A DNA stretch of 64,000 nucleotides from Methylobacterium sp. Leaf112 (GCF_001423295.1 NZ_LMNG01000012.1:728-64727), one strand, 5' to 3'; positions 37,545 to 49,396 are shown, counted from the stretch's first letter. Made by a program: numbers and translations. The notes: generated by a model not told the origin, from the letters alone.

Positions 37545-38753
37545 TCAGGCCTTGGCCAGGGGGTTCTCGCGCAGGTAGCTCGACGCGGCGGCGACACCGG
37601 AACCGGGCGTGACCTTCACGCCGTGGTCGAGCATGGCCATCTCGGCACCCGCGATGGCGCCGAGCAGCGACAGCTCGTTGAGGTCGCCGACGTGACCGAT
37701 GCGGAACACCTTGCCGGCGAGCTTGTTCAGGCCGGCGCCGAGCGCGAGGTTGTAGCGGACATAGGCGTGCTTGATGATCGCCGCGCCGTCGATCCCCTCG
37801 GGCACCACGATGGTGGTGACCGTGTCGGAGTTCCACTTGGGCTCCTTGGCGCAGGTCTTCAGGCCCCAGGCCGCGACGGCCTGGCGGGTCGCCTCGCCGA
37901 GCACGTGATGACGGTGGTAGACGTTCTCGAGGCCTTCCTCGTTGAGGCAGGCCAGGGCCTCGCGCAGGCCGTAGAGCAGCGGCAGCGACGGGGTGTAGGG
38001 GAAGTAGCCGGCCGGGTTCTGCTTCTGGTGGTCGGCCCAGTCGAAGTAGACGTGGGCGAGGCGGTCGTTCTTGCCGGCCGAGGCTTCGGCCGCCTTGAGG
38101 GCCTTCTCGCTGACGCAGATCACGCCGAGGCCGGCGGGCAGCATCAGGCCCTTCTGGGAGCCGGCGATGGCGCAGTCGACGCCCCACTCGTCCATCTTGT
38201 AGGGGAGCGAGCCGACCGACGACACGCCGTCGACGAACAGCAGGGCCGGGTGGCCGGCCGCGTCGATGGCCTTGCGCACGGCGCCGATATCCGAGGTCAC
38301 GCCCGTGGCGGTCTCGTTATGGACGACCATGACGGCCTTGATCTCGTGGTTCTTGTCGGCGCGCAGGGCCTCGCCGATCTTCTCCGGGTCCGCACCCGTG
38401 CCCCACTCCTCGTCCTGCACGATGACGTCGAGGCCGAGGCGCTCGGCCATGTCGACCCAGAGCAGGCTGAACTGGCCGAAGCGCGCGGTCAGCACCTTGT
38501 CGCCGCGCGACAGGGTGTTGGTGAGCGCCGATTCCCAGATGCCGGTGCCGGAGGCCGGGAACAGGAAGATGGTGCCCTTGGTCGAGCCGAACACCGCCTT
38601 GGTGTCCTCGAACAGGGGCTTGGTCAGGGCGGGGAAGTCCACCGAGCGATGGTCCTCGGACTGCACCACCATCGACCGCAGGACGCGATCGGGGATGTTC
38701 GTCGGGCCAGGAACGAAGAGGTGGTTGCGACCCGGCCGTTTCGTTGCCGCCAT
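37545..38753 (-). CDS. sgaA: Serine--glyoxylate aminotransferase
   Basis: Transfers the amino group from serine to glyoxylate, giving hydroxypyruvate and glycine. At 402 residues it matches the methylotroph enzyme in length. It is a class V aminotransferase: NHLFVPGPTNIPDRVLRSM, FPASGTGIWESALTN, LFVDGVSSVGSLPY (PLP Asp) and the PLP lysine Lys201 in IAGSQKGLMLPAGL. The ATG at 38753 is preferred to a start seven codons earlier because GGAGA lies just before it. First gene of the cluster; a ~740-base gap with tandem repeats lies upstream. Confidence 0.96.
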   Translation of the reverse strand: MAATKRPGRNHLFVPGPTNIPDRVLRSMVVQSEDHRSVDFPALTKPLFEDTKAVFGSTKGTIFLFPASGTGIWESALTNTLSRGDKVLTARFGQFSLLWVDMAERLGLDVIVQDEEWGTGADPEKIGEALRADKNHEIKAVMVVHNETATGVTSDIGAVRKAIDAAGHPALLFVDGVSSVGSLPYKMDEWGVDCAIAGSQKGLMLPAGLGVICVSEKALKAAEASAGKNDRLAHVYFDWADHQKQNPAGYFPYTPSLPLLYGLREALACLNEEGLENVYHRHHVLGEATRQAVAAWGLKTCAKEPKWNSDTVTTIVVPEGIDGAAIIKHAYVRYNLALGAGLNKLAGKVFRIGHVGDLNELSLLGAIAGAEMAMLDHGVKVTPGSGVAAASSYLRENPLAKA

Positions 38754-39493
38754 GATGATGTCTCCGGTTCTCAAAGAAGTGCGCGCGATCCGTGCGACAC
38801 ACTTGGTTCAGTGACGGAAGATCTGCCCGTTTGGGCCGCCCTTCCGGGTGGATCGATGACGAGAGGCCGGCCCGGTTCAGGCAGCCGTCTCGGGTGGGCA
38901 GGCTCCTACGCGCTCGCGGACCCGCCGGAAACCCGGTCGGGTCCACTTACCCTCAGGCGATACTTGCCCTCAGGTAATGCTTACCCTCAGGCAGCCGACC
39001 CCGGAGGAGCCGGCCTCATGACGGAGACCCCGATCCCGTCGGGAGCGAGGCACCGTGCTGTCGATGGGCTGCGGGCGTTCGAGACCAGCGCCGCGATGCG
39101 CGGACGCATCGAAACGCGCGGACAGCCGTGAAACGGGTCCGACGATCTCAAGCCGTTCTCCAGGCCGGGGCGCGCTCGCGAAACCGCGCTTTCCCAGGCC
39201 GTGCAGGCGCCATCCTGCCCCGTATGTCGCTGCCCTTCTTCACCTCTCGGGGCTCCGGACACACGATGTCTCGCGCGGTCCGGTGGGGCATCTTACGGGG
39301 ACTATGCCTGCCTTCACGCAGGAAGGAAAACCCGAAAAACTTCGCGAAACGTCAAATAATTTTATAGTCCAGAAAGGCTTGCGATGCGGTGCCGCACGGC
39401 AGGGCGCCCCTCCCCCGGGGCCGGCTGGCGTCATCAAAGTGATACGGGAATCCGGTTTGGCTCGGTCCGATGCAGAGCTGCTCGGAGACCACC
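38754..39493. other. Gene-free divergent region upstream of sgaA
   Basis: About 740 bases between sgaA (minus) and the phosphoesterase gene (plus). It contains three 17-bp tandem repeats at 38945-38995 and an AT-rich patch near 39346-39368 (TATAGT at 39363) that may serve the plus-strand gene. Short open frames occur, one at 39018-39131 with a fair ribosome site, but none has recognisable content. Confidence 0.6.
38945..38995. promoter_or_regulatory. Three 17-bp tandem repeats upstream of sgaA (candidate QscR sites)
   Basis: Units at 38945, 38962 and 38979 share the core CTTRCCCTCAGG with exact 17-base periodicity. The middle unit is an imperfect dyad, TTGCC-CTCA-GGTAA, and its complement fits the LysR T-N11-A pattern. 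They lie 190-240 bases upstream of the sgaA start. Binding by QscR is inferred from the known control of this operon in M. extorquens. Confidence 0.55.
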
Positions 39494-40318
39494 ATGGGCG
39501 AAGATCCGGAGACGACCATCCGCGTCCGAACCCTGTTCCTGTCGGACATGCACCTCGGCACCAAGGGTTGCCAGGCGGCCCTGCTGCTCGAGTTCCTGCG
39601 CGACTACGATGCCGACGAGATCTACCTCGTCGGCGATATCGTCGACGGCTGGCAGCTCAAGTCCGGCTGGTACTGGCCCCAGAGCCACAACGACGTGGTT
39701 CAGAAGCTCCTGCGCAAGGTCCGCAAGGGCTCGAACCTCATCTACGTTCCGGGCAACCACGATGAATTCCTGCGCGACTACATCGGCATGACCTTCGGGG
39801 GCATCGAGGTCGCCGACCAGCGCCTCCACGTGGCGGCGGACGGCAAGCGCTACCTCGTGATCCACGGCGACCAGTTCGACATGGTGGTGCGCCACGCCCG
39901 GTGGCTGGCGTATCTCGGCGATGGTGCATACACGGCGGCGCTGTTCGTCAACACCCACCTCAACACCCTGCGCCGCCGCCTCGGGCTGGCCTACTGGTCG
40001 CTCTCGGCCTGGGCCAAGCTGCGGGTGAAGAATGCCGTCAACTTCATCGGCAAGTTCGAGGAGTTGCTCAGCGCCGAGGCCCGGCGCATCGGCGCCGACG
40101 GGGTGATCTGCGGTCACATCCACCACGCCGCCAACCGCACCATCGGCGGGCTCACCTACCTCAACACCGGGGATTGGGTGGAATCCTGCACCGCCATCGT
40201 CGAGCATTACGACGGCACCATGGAGGTGCTGCACTATCCGAGCCTGGTGCGGGCCCGGGAGGCCCGTGACGCCGAGCTCGCCGGGCCGCGGCCCGACGGC
40301 GCCCGGGCCGTCGCATGA
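39494..40318 (+). CDS. LpxH-like metallophosphoesterase (UDP-2,3-diacylglucosamine diphosphatase family)
   Basis: A calcineurin-like phosphoesterase of 274 residues with all dimetal motifs: FLSDMHLG, GDIVDGWQL, PGNHDEFLRDY, VIHGDQFDMV and CGHIHHAAN. The family includes LpxH, which cleaves UDP-diacylglucosamine in lipid A synthesis. Many alphaproteobacteria use LpxI for that step, and copies beside a glycosyltransferase, as here, may act on another diphosphate or phospholipid. The ATG at 39494 follows CGGAGACC. It ends in an ATGA overlap with the next gene. Confidence 0.82.
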   Translation: MGEDPETTIRVRTLFLSDMHLGTKGCQAALLLEFLRDYDADEIYLVGDIVDGWQLKSGWYWPQSHNDVVQKLLRKVRKGSNLIYVPGNHDEFLRDYIGMTFGGIEVADQRLHVAADGKRYLVIHGDQFDMVVRHARWLAYLGDGAYTAALFVNTHLNTLRRRLGLAYWSLSAWAKLRVKNAVNFIGKFEELLSAEARRIGADGVICGHIHHAANRTIGGLTYLNTGDWVESCTAIVEHYDGTMEVLHYPSLVRAREARDAELAGPRPDGARAVA

Positions 40319-41403
40319 GGCTCCTCATCGCAACGGATGCCTGGCATCCGCAGGTCAACGGCGTCGTGCGCTCCCTCGAGCACATGGCGGCGGCGGGCGC
40401 GAGCCTCGGCATCGACACGGTGTTTCTCACCCACGCTGACTTCGTCTCCGTACCCCTCCCGGGCTACCCGGAGATCCGCCTGTCCTGCGCCACCCGCGCG
40501 GCGGTGGCGCGCCGCTGGGACGGTCTGCGGCCGACCCATGTCCATATCGCCACGGAGGGCACCGTCGGCTACGCCACCCGGCGCTACTGCCTCGGCCATC
40601 GCCGTCCGTTCACCACGAGCTACCACACCCGGTTTCCCGAATACCTCGCGGCCCGCGCCCCCGTGCCGGAATCGTGGAGCTACGCTTGGCTGCGCCGGTT
40701 CCACGGCGCCGCCAGCGGCACCATGGTGAGCACACCCTCCCTCGAACGCGATCTCGCCGCCCGCGGCTTCACCAACCTCATGCGCTGGACCCGGGGCGTC
40801 GACACCGACCTGTTCCGGCCCGACGCAGGGGCGCCCGATCCCTTCGCGGGCCTGCCCCGGCCGATCTTCCTGTTCGTCGGGCGCCTCGCGGTGGAGAAGA
40901 ACATCGCCGCCTTCCTGTCCCTCGACCTGCCCGGCTCGAAGGTGGTGGTGGGCGACGGACCGGACCGGGCGCGCCTCGCCGCGCTCGCCCCCGACGCGCA
41001 CTTCCTCGGCACCCGCACGGGCGCGGCCCTGGCGGCGGTCTACGCCGCCGCTGACGTGTTCGTGTTCCCGAGTCTCACCGACACCTTCGGCATCGTGCTC
41101 CTGGAAGCCCTGGCCTGCGGCGTGCCCGTCGCGGCCTACCCGGTCACCGGCCCCCTCGACGTCATTGGGGGTACGGATGCGGGCGTCCTCGACCCCGACC
41201 TGCGCAAGGCGGCGCTTGCCGCCCTGACCATCCCGCGCGACCGATGCCGGGCGCAGGCCCTGCGCTACACCTGGGCCGAGAGCGCACGGCAATTCTACGC
41301 CAACATCGCCGCCGCCCACGGCACGGCAGGCCCGCAGGCGCGCCACGGCACACCGAGCAGGACCATCGGTTTGGGCACAGGAACCGACGCACCGGCGTGG
41401 TGA
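40315..41403 (+). CDS. Glycosyltransferase family 4 (GT-B) protein
   Basis: A 362-residue retaining glycosyltransferase: N-terminal VNGVVRSLEHMAAAGASLGI, the hinge PIFLFVGRLAVEKNIAAFL, VVGDGPDRARL and the C-terminal nucleotide-sugar site VFPSLTDTFGIVLLEALACG. Similar proteins of alphaproteobacteria add sugars to diacylglycerol (glycolipids made when phosphate is scarce). That role is only a hypothesis here, supported by coupling to the phosphoesterase gene. The last ~20 residues are low complexity. Confidence 0.85.
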   Translation: MRLLIATDAWHPQVNGVVRSLEHMAAAGASLGIDTVFLTHADFVSVPLPGYPEIRLSCATRAAVARRWDGLRPTHVHIATEGTVGYATRRYCLGHRRPFTTSYHTRFPEYLAARAPVPESWSYAWLRRFHGAASGTMVSTPSLERDLAARGFTNLMRWTRGVDTDLFRPDAGAPDPFAGLPRPIFLFVGRLAVEKNIAAFLSLDLPGSKVVVGDGPDRARLAALAPDAHFLGTRTGAALAAVYAAADVFVFPSLTDTFGIVLLEALACGVPVAAYPVTGPLDVIGGTDAGVLDPDLRKAALAALTIPRDRCRAQALRYTWAESARQFYANIAAAHGTAGPQARHGTPSRTIGLGTGTDAPAW

Positions 41404-41460
41404 CTCGGGCGGGCCGGACTGGCAGGGTCCCGCCCCATTCCCGACACCGTGTTCACCCCG

Positions 41461-42114
41461 ATGCTCCCCTTCGACGCTGCCCTCGCGAAAGACTATCCGG
41501 CGGTGATCGGCTGCGACGAGGTCGGACGCGGCGCCCTGTGCGGACCCGTGGTCGTGGCGGCGGTGTGGTTCGACCCGCACGCGTTCCCGGGCGAGATCCT
41601 GGCGGCGCTGGACGATTCGAAGCACCTGAAGCGGGCCGAGCGCGAGCGCCTCACCCCCCTGATCCGTGCCCATGCGCGCGTGGCCCTGGCCGCCGGGTCG
41701 CGGGCGCTCGTCGACCGCATCAACGTGCGGGGCGCCACCCTCGACGCCATGGCGCGGGCGGTCCATCGCCTCGGACTCGACGCCCCGGTGCTGGTCGACG
41801 GCCGCGACGCGATTCCCGGTCTCGCGCGGTGCCGCCCCGTTGTGGGCGGGGACCGCATCGTGCCGCAGATCGCCGCCGCCTCCATCGTGGCGAAGACCGT
41901 TCGGGATGCGGCCATGCGCGCCCTCGCCCGGCGCCACCCCGCCTATGGCTGGGACAGCAATGTCGGCTACGGCACCAAGTTGCACCTCGCCGGCCTCGCG
42001 ACACTGGGCCGCTCGGCCCATCACCGCTGCAGCTTCACCAGAGCCTACGGACCCGAGACCGATTTCAGAACAGCGACAGCTGCGCCGTCGGCCGGACAAA
42101 CAGATCGGTCCTGA
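41461..42114 (+). CDS. rnhB: Ribonuclease HII
   Basis: Removes ribonucleotides from DNA-RNA hybrids. The active-site DEVGRGALCGPVVVAAV block near residue 20, ALDDSKHLKRAERERL and VVGGDRIVPQIAAASIVAKT are intact, as is the YGWDSNVGYGTKLHLAGL segment. The protein runs ~20 residues past the usual end, and this tail overlaps the convergent radical SAM gene by 50 bases. The ATG at 41461 is chosen; an in-frame GTG at 41449 is equally possible, since neither has a clear ribosome site. Confidence 0.93.
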   Translation: MLPFDAALAKDYPAVIGCDEVGRGALCGPVVVAAVWFDPHAFPGEILAALDDSKHLKRAERERLTPLIRAHARVALAAGSRALVDRINVRGATLDAMARAVHRLGLDAPVLVDGRDAIPGLARCRPVVGGDRIVPQIAAASIVAKTVRDAAMRALARRHPAYGWDSNVGYGTKLHLAGLATLGRSAHHRCSFTRAYGPETDFRTATAAPSAGQTDRS

Positions 42115-43180
42115 GCTTCAGACGTTCTTCCGGGTAGCCGAGGCGGCGGCGGGCGAGGCGCATGCGGCGCACGATGAGGTCAGCATAGGCACCGGCTCCG
42201 ACCATGCGCCGGCCATACGTGGCGTCGTAGGCGCGCCCGCCCCGCGCCTGGCGCACCAGGGACATCACGTGGGCGCGCCGCCCCGGATAATGCTCGGCGA
42301 ACCAGTCGTCCACGAGGGCGTCGAGTTCCAGCGGCAGGCGCAGCAGCACGTGGTTCGCCTCCCGCGCGCCGCGTTCGCGGGCCGCCGTCAGGATCGCCTC
42401 GATCTCGTGGTCGTTGAGCGAGGGAATCACCGGGGCGGCAATGACCATGACGGGAATTCCCGCGGCACTCAGGCGCTCGATGGCCTCCAGGCGCTTCTTC
42501 GGGTGCGGCGCGCGCGGCTCCAGCCGGCGAGCGAGATCGGGATCGAGGGTGGTGACCGAGACGGCGACCTTCACGAGATCGTCGCGGGCGAGATCTGTGA
42601 GCAGGTCGAGGTCGCGCACCACGAGGTTCGACTTGGTGACGATCCCGACGGGATGCCGGAATCGGCCCAGCACCTCGAGGATGCCCCGGGTGAGGCGGTG
42701 CTCGCGCTCGATCGGCTGGTACGGGTCCGTCGCCGTCCCGAGGGCGATGGTGGCGGGCCGGTAGGCCGGCGCCGACAATTCGGAGGTCAGGAGCTTCACC
42801 GCATCCGGTTTGTGGAACAGCCGCGTTTCGAAATCGAGGCCGGGCGAGAGACCGACATAGGCGTGGTTGGGCCGGGCGAAGCAGTAGACGCAGCCGTGCT
42901 CGCAGCCGCGATAGGGGTTGATCGAGCGATCGAACGAGATGTCCGGCGAGGTGTTGCGGGTGATGAGGCTGCGGGCGCGCTCAGCCGTCACCATCGTGCG
43001 CAAGGGCGCCGGGGCGACGGCCTCCCACCCGTCGTCGAAGATCTCGCGGCTGATAGTCTCGAATCGTCCGGTGGGATTGGCCGTCGCGCCGCGTCCACGC
43101 CGGGCGTCGCTCGGCCGCGTCGTCGTGGCGAGGCGCCGCGCGCCCTCCCCTGTGTCCGCGTCCGGCGACTCCGTCTCCAT
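42065..43180 (-). CDS. PA0069-family radical SAM protein (SplB/COG1533-like)
   Basis: A 371-residue radical SAM enzyme with the 4Fe-4S signature CEHGCVYC (C-x3-C-x2-C) in INPYRGCEHGCVYCFARP. TDPYQPIEREHRLTRGILE, VTKSNLVVRD and VSVTTLDPDLARRLEPR follow, as in proteins related to spore photoproduct lyase. The family is annotated as DNA repair photolyase-like, but its reaction is unknown. A GAAC-N7-GAAC LexA box lies 30 bases before the start, pointing to SOS control and so to DNA damage. The 3' end overlaps rnhB. Confidence 0.88.
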   Translation of the reverse strand: METESPDADTGEGARRLATTTRPSDARRGRGATANPTGRFETISREIFDDGWEAVAPAPLRTMVTAERARSLITRNTSPDISFDRSINPYRGCEHGCVYCFARPNHAYVGLSPGLDFETRLFHKPDAVKLLTSELSAPAYRPATIALGTATDPYQPIEREHRLTRGILEVLGRFRHPVGIVTKSNLVVRDLDLLTDLARDDLVKVAVSVTTLDPDLARRLEPRAPHPKKRLEAIERLSAAGIPVMVIAAPVIPSLNDHEIEAILTAARERGAREANHVLLRLPLELDALVDDWFAEHYPGRRAHVMSLVRQARGGRAYDATYGRRMVGAGAYADLIVRRMRLARRRLGYPEERLKLRTDLFVRPTAQLSLF

Positions 43181-43209
43181 GCCGATCCTTCATCACCCGC
43201 CGCCGAATC

Positions 43210-43224
43210 GAACATATCATGAAC
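43210..43224 (-). promoter_or_regulatory. Alphaproteobacterial LexA box
   Basis: GAAC-ATATCAT-GAAC is an exact direct repeat with 7-base spacing (GTTC-N7-GTTC on the minus strand), the LexA site of Rhizobiales and Rhodobacterales. It lies 30 bases upstream of the radical SAM start codon, where a repressor would block transcription. Confidence 0.7.
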
Positions 43225-43348
43225 ATGATCGCGAGATGTTGCACATATTGCGGGCAAAGCGGCTTCTGGGTCGGGCCCTGCGCAGTCCGGGCAGGAAACC
43301 GGGCCGGTGACCGGCTTCAGTCCGGGGAAAAATGCGGTATGCGCGGGC

Positions 43349-43870
43349 ATGATCTCCGCTCTGATCCATGTGGCGCGGCCGACCGATCCCGATGCGGTCG
43401 ATCGGCTCGCCGACACCCTCGGCGCCCTCGTGGCCGGCGTCGCCGCCGGGCTCGTCGGCGATGCGGTCATCGTCGCGCCCAGCCACAGCACGGCCATCGA
43501 CACCGTGGCGGAGGCCACCGGCGCCAAGCTCGTCCTGCGCCCGCGCGGCGGCTCGGCGTGGTCGGCCGGGGCCAAGGCGGCCCGGCGCGAATGGGTGCTC
43601 TGTTTGGAGGCCGGGGACGTGCCCGCCGAGGGCTGGATCCGCATCCTGGACCGCTTCATCGGCACCGCCCGACCGGACGTCACCCTGGGCCGCCTGCGCC
43701 GCCCGCATGCGGGTCTGCCGGCCCGCCTCGCCGCCCGGGGCGAGGGCGTCATCGGCGTCGGCGCGCCGCGCCCCGGCGATCTCGTGCGGCGCGAACGCCT
43801 TCTCGCCGGTCCGCGCTTCGTGCGGCGGGTGAAGGTCCGCAAGCTGCCGGCCCGCCTCGAACGCTCCTGA
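43349..43870 (+). CDS. Small glycosyltransferase-like (GT-A) protein
   Basis: A 173-residue protein that resembles the N-terminal half of family 2 glycosyltransferases: MISALIHVARPTDP as first strand, VIVAPSHSTAIDTVAEATGA, then AARREWVLCLEAGDVPAEGW, where a DxD-like region would be. No clear DxD or C-terminal catalytic half is present, so it may be a reduced or degenerate enzyme. Start at ATG 43349. It is divergent from the radical SAM gene and converges on the exonuclease gene with a 3-base gap. Confidence 0.55.
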   Translation: MISALIHVARPTDPDAVDRLADTLGALVAGVAAGLVGDAVIVAPSHSTAIDTVAEATGAKLVLRPRGGSAWSAGAKAARREWVLCLEAGDVPAEGWIRILDRFIGTARPDVTLGRLRRPHAGLPARLAARGEGVIGVGAPRPGDLVRRERLLAGPRFVRRVKVRKLPARLERS

Positions 43871-43873
43871 GGA

Positions 43874-44740
43874 TCAGGATTCGGCGGCTGCCTCCATGCG
43901 CAAACGCAGGCGCTCGACGTCGTCGTAGTTGCCGGACAAGAGGTCTGTGATGTCGCCGACGAGGAGCGCCGCGACGTGGCGGCACTTCGTGCCGTAGCGC
44001 CCCGCCATACAGGTGCAGCGCAGGCGCAGGCCCGTGGCTCGGTCCTCCAGGGTGACGGCGTAGCGGTCGCCGCGCGAGCCCTTCACGGCAAAACTCAGGG
44101 GCGGCGGGAGGCGCGGGCCCGACCGGACGCGCTCGGACGACGATCCCGGGCCGGCGCGCGGCGGCGGGACGCGGTCCGGCCCCTCCGGCACCGTGGTGAT
44201 GGGCAGCCGGATGGCGCGGGACAAGCCGAAGATGTCGAGCGCGCCGGTCCGGCGCATGGCCGCCAGGGCGATCTCGGCGCACGCATAGGCGTCCTCGCCG
44301 GCATCGTGGTGCTCGAACCGGATGCCGAGGCGCGCCGCGACCTTGCCGAGGCCGCAGCCCTCCTCCGCGGGAAACACCCGGCGGGCGATCTGGACGGTGC
44401 AGAGATACGAGAAGGCCGGCGGCCGCAGGCCGTAGGCGACGAGCGAGGCGCGCAGGACGCCCATGTCGAAGCCGGCGTTGTGGGCGAGCACGAGGCCGCT
44501 CGCCAGGTCGGGCAGGAACTCGGCCATCACCTCGGGAAACGTCGGCTGCGTCCGCACATCCGCCGGTACGATGCCGTGGACCCGGATGTTGCCGGGGGAG
44601 AACCGCAAGTCGGGCGGCCGGATCAGCCGCGATTCCCGGCGCACCACCGCCCCATCCGCGATCCACGCGAGACCGACCGCGCAGGCACTGTCGCGCCGCT
44701 CGTTCGCGGTCTCGAAGTCGAGGGCAAGAATCGGTGTCAA
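43874..44740 (-). CDS. DnaQ-like 3'-5' exonuclease with C-terminal SWIM zinc motif
   Basis: A 288-residue fusion. Residues 1-175 are a DEDDh exonuclease: Asp8/Glu10 in LALDFETANE, Asp92 in NAGFDMGVL, and His145/Asp150 in HHDAGED. After a Pro/Arg-rich linker comes a zinc motif CTCMAGRYGTKCRHVAALL, with C242, C244, C253 and H255 in the CxC...CxH pattern of SWIM domains. SWIM motifs bind DNA or proteins, so this could target the nuclease. Translation appears to start at a TTG (44740); no ATG lies upstream of the catalytic Asp, and a near-copy of the start region sits directly before it. Confidence 0.8.
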   Translation of the reverse strand: MTPILALDFETANERRDSACAVGLAWIADGAVVRRESRLIRPPDLRFSPGNIRVHGIVPADVRTQPTFPEVMAEFLPDLASGLVLAHNAGFDMGVLRASLVAYGLRPPAFSYLCTVQIARRVFPAEEGCGLGKVAARLGIRFEHHDAGEDAYACAEIALAAMRRTGALDIFGLSRAIRLPITTVPEGPDRVPPPRAGPGSSSERVRSGPRLPPPLSFAVKGSRGDRYAVTLEDRATGLRLRCTCMAGRYGTKCRHVAALLVGDITDLLSGNYDDVERLRLRMEAAAES

Positions 44741-44815
44741 AGGATTGGTGTCAAATAGCGGGTGCCCTGCGCGCCAGAGGCGATGCGCGTCATGTAAGCC
44801 GCGCTGGAAGCCACC

Positions 44816-48400
<3,585 letters not shown>

Positions 48401-48462
48401 AGCCGGCTTGCGGCCGCGCCCGGCCTCCCGCATGAGTCCGTGCCGATGGTTCGGGGGACGCG

Positions 48463-48780
48463 ATGACGAAAACAATCTGGGCGGCCGGCATGGCCTGCCT
48501 CCTCGCCGTCGGTGCGGCCCGCGCCGAGTGCCCCCGCGCCGAACCGCCGCCCGTGAGCGCCCGGCCGACCAAACCCGCCTTCCCGGAGAAGCCGGCCTGC
48601 GTCGACGCCAAGGGCGGCTGCCCCGGCTGGGAAGCCTACAGCTACAACGACGCCATCAAGGCCTACAACGCCCAGATCGCCGTCTACCGTCCCCTGGCGG
48701 AGGCCTACGTGAAGGGCCTGAACGCCTACGTGAAGGCGGCCTCGGACTACGCGCAGTGCGAGGTGAAGGCGCTTCAGTAA
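48463..48780 (+). CDS. Small exported protein of unknown function
   Basis: A 105-residue protein with a signal peptide ending near ARA-ECPRAE. The mature part has four cysteines (ECPRAE, PACVDAKGGCPGW, YAQCEV) and a helical, Tyr/Ala-rich region (YNDAIKAYNAQIAVYRPLAE). Two disulfides are possible. No family recognised; its position between msrQ and a Uma2 gene offers no clear hint. Confidence 0.65.
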   Translation: MTKTIWAAGMACLLAVGAARAECPRAEPPPVSARPTKPAFPEKPACVDAKGGCPGWEAYSYNDAIKAYNAQIAVYRPLAEAYVKGLNAYVKAASDYAQCEVKALQ

Positions 48781-48826
48781 GACCGGCGCCTTCGCAGTCT
48801 TCGGGGCGCATGAGAGGCTGTCGCCC

Positions 48827-49396
48827 ATGAGCGCGCAGCCCAAAGCCGGCATGGATGTCGACGCCTTCCTGGCCTGGGCCGAGCACCAGCCCGGCCGCTA
48901 CGAGCTCGTCGACGGAGAGGTCTTCGCCATGGCCCCGCAGCGCGTGCGGTATGCGGAGACCAAGTTCTCCGTCCAGCTTGCGCTCCGCGCAGGCATTCGC
49001 GAGGCCGGGCTTGCCTGTCGTATGCTGCCCGACGGGATCACGGTGCGGGTGGATGCGGCAACCTGCTTCGAGCCGGACGCCCTGGTGCATTGCGACGAAC
49101 GCCTCGGGCCCGATGCCACGCAGGCCCCGGCCCCCATCGTGGTCGTCGAGGTCCTGTCCCCGAGTACCGGACAGATCGACACCACGCCGAAGCTTGTCGA
49201 GTATTTCTGGGTGCCGAGCGTGATGCACTCTCTCATCGTCGATCCGGTGCGGCGCATGGTCATTCACCATCGGCGCGGAACCGAAGACCTGATCGAGACG
49301 CGGCTCGCCTCCACGGGGCGGCTCGAACTCGAGCCACCGGGCCTGACCCTCACGGGAGCCGCTCTCTTCACCGAGTCTCCCTTAGCCGAGTCGTGA
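48827..49396 (+). CDS. Uma2 family (PD-(D/E)XK) endonuclease
   Basis: A 189-residue protein of the Uma2/DUF820 family: MDVDAFLAWAEHQPGRYELV with YELVDGEVFAM, then ATCFEPDALVHCD and IVVVEVLSPSTGQIDTTPKL, which together form the restriction-endonuclease-like core (Glu, Asp, E-x-x-K-like). The family is abundant in cyanobacteria and some alphaproteobacteria and its role is unsettled; link to mobile DNA is often suggested. No partner gene or repeat is seen here. Confidence 0.85.
   Translation: MSAQPKAGMDVDAFLAWAEHQPGRYELVDGEVFAMAPQRVRYAETKFSVQLALRAGIREAGLACRMLPDGITVRVDAATCFEPDALVHCDERLGPDATQAPAPIVVVEVLSPSTGQIDTTPKLVEYFWVPSVMHSLIVDPVRRMVIHHRRGTEDLIETRLASTGRLELEPPGLTLTGAALFTESPLAES

Noticed and set aside
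39018..39131. A 37-codon frame upstream of sgaA with a GGAGGA site
   Set aside because: Plausible ribosome site but no family resemblance and Arg/Ala-rich content. I kept it only as a remark in the gap description.
39128..39367. A 79-codon frame in the same gap
   Set aside because: Basic random-looking sequence, no ribosome site and overlap with the AT-rich promoter patch.
48827..49396. Uma2 nuclease as a marker of a mobile or defence island
   Set aside because: No transposase, repeats, methyltransferase, composition shift or other defence gene lies nearby; the neighbours are housekeeping genes.
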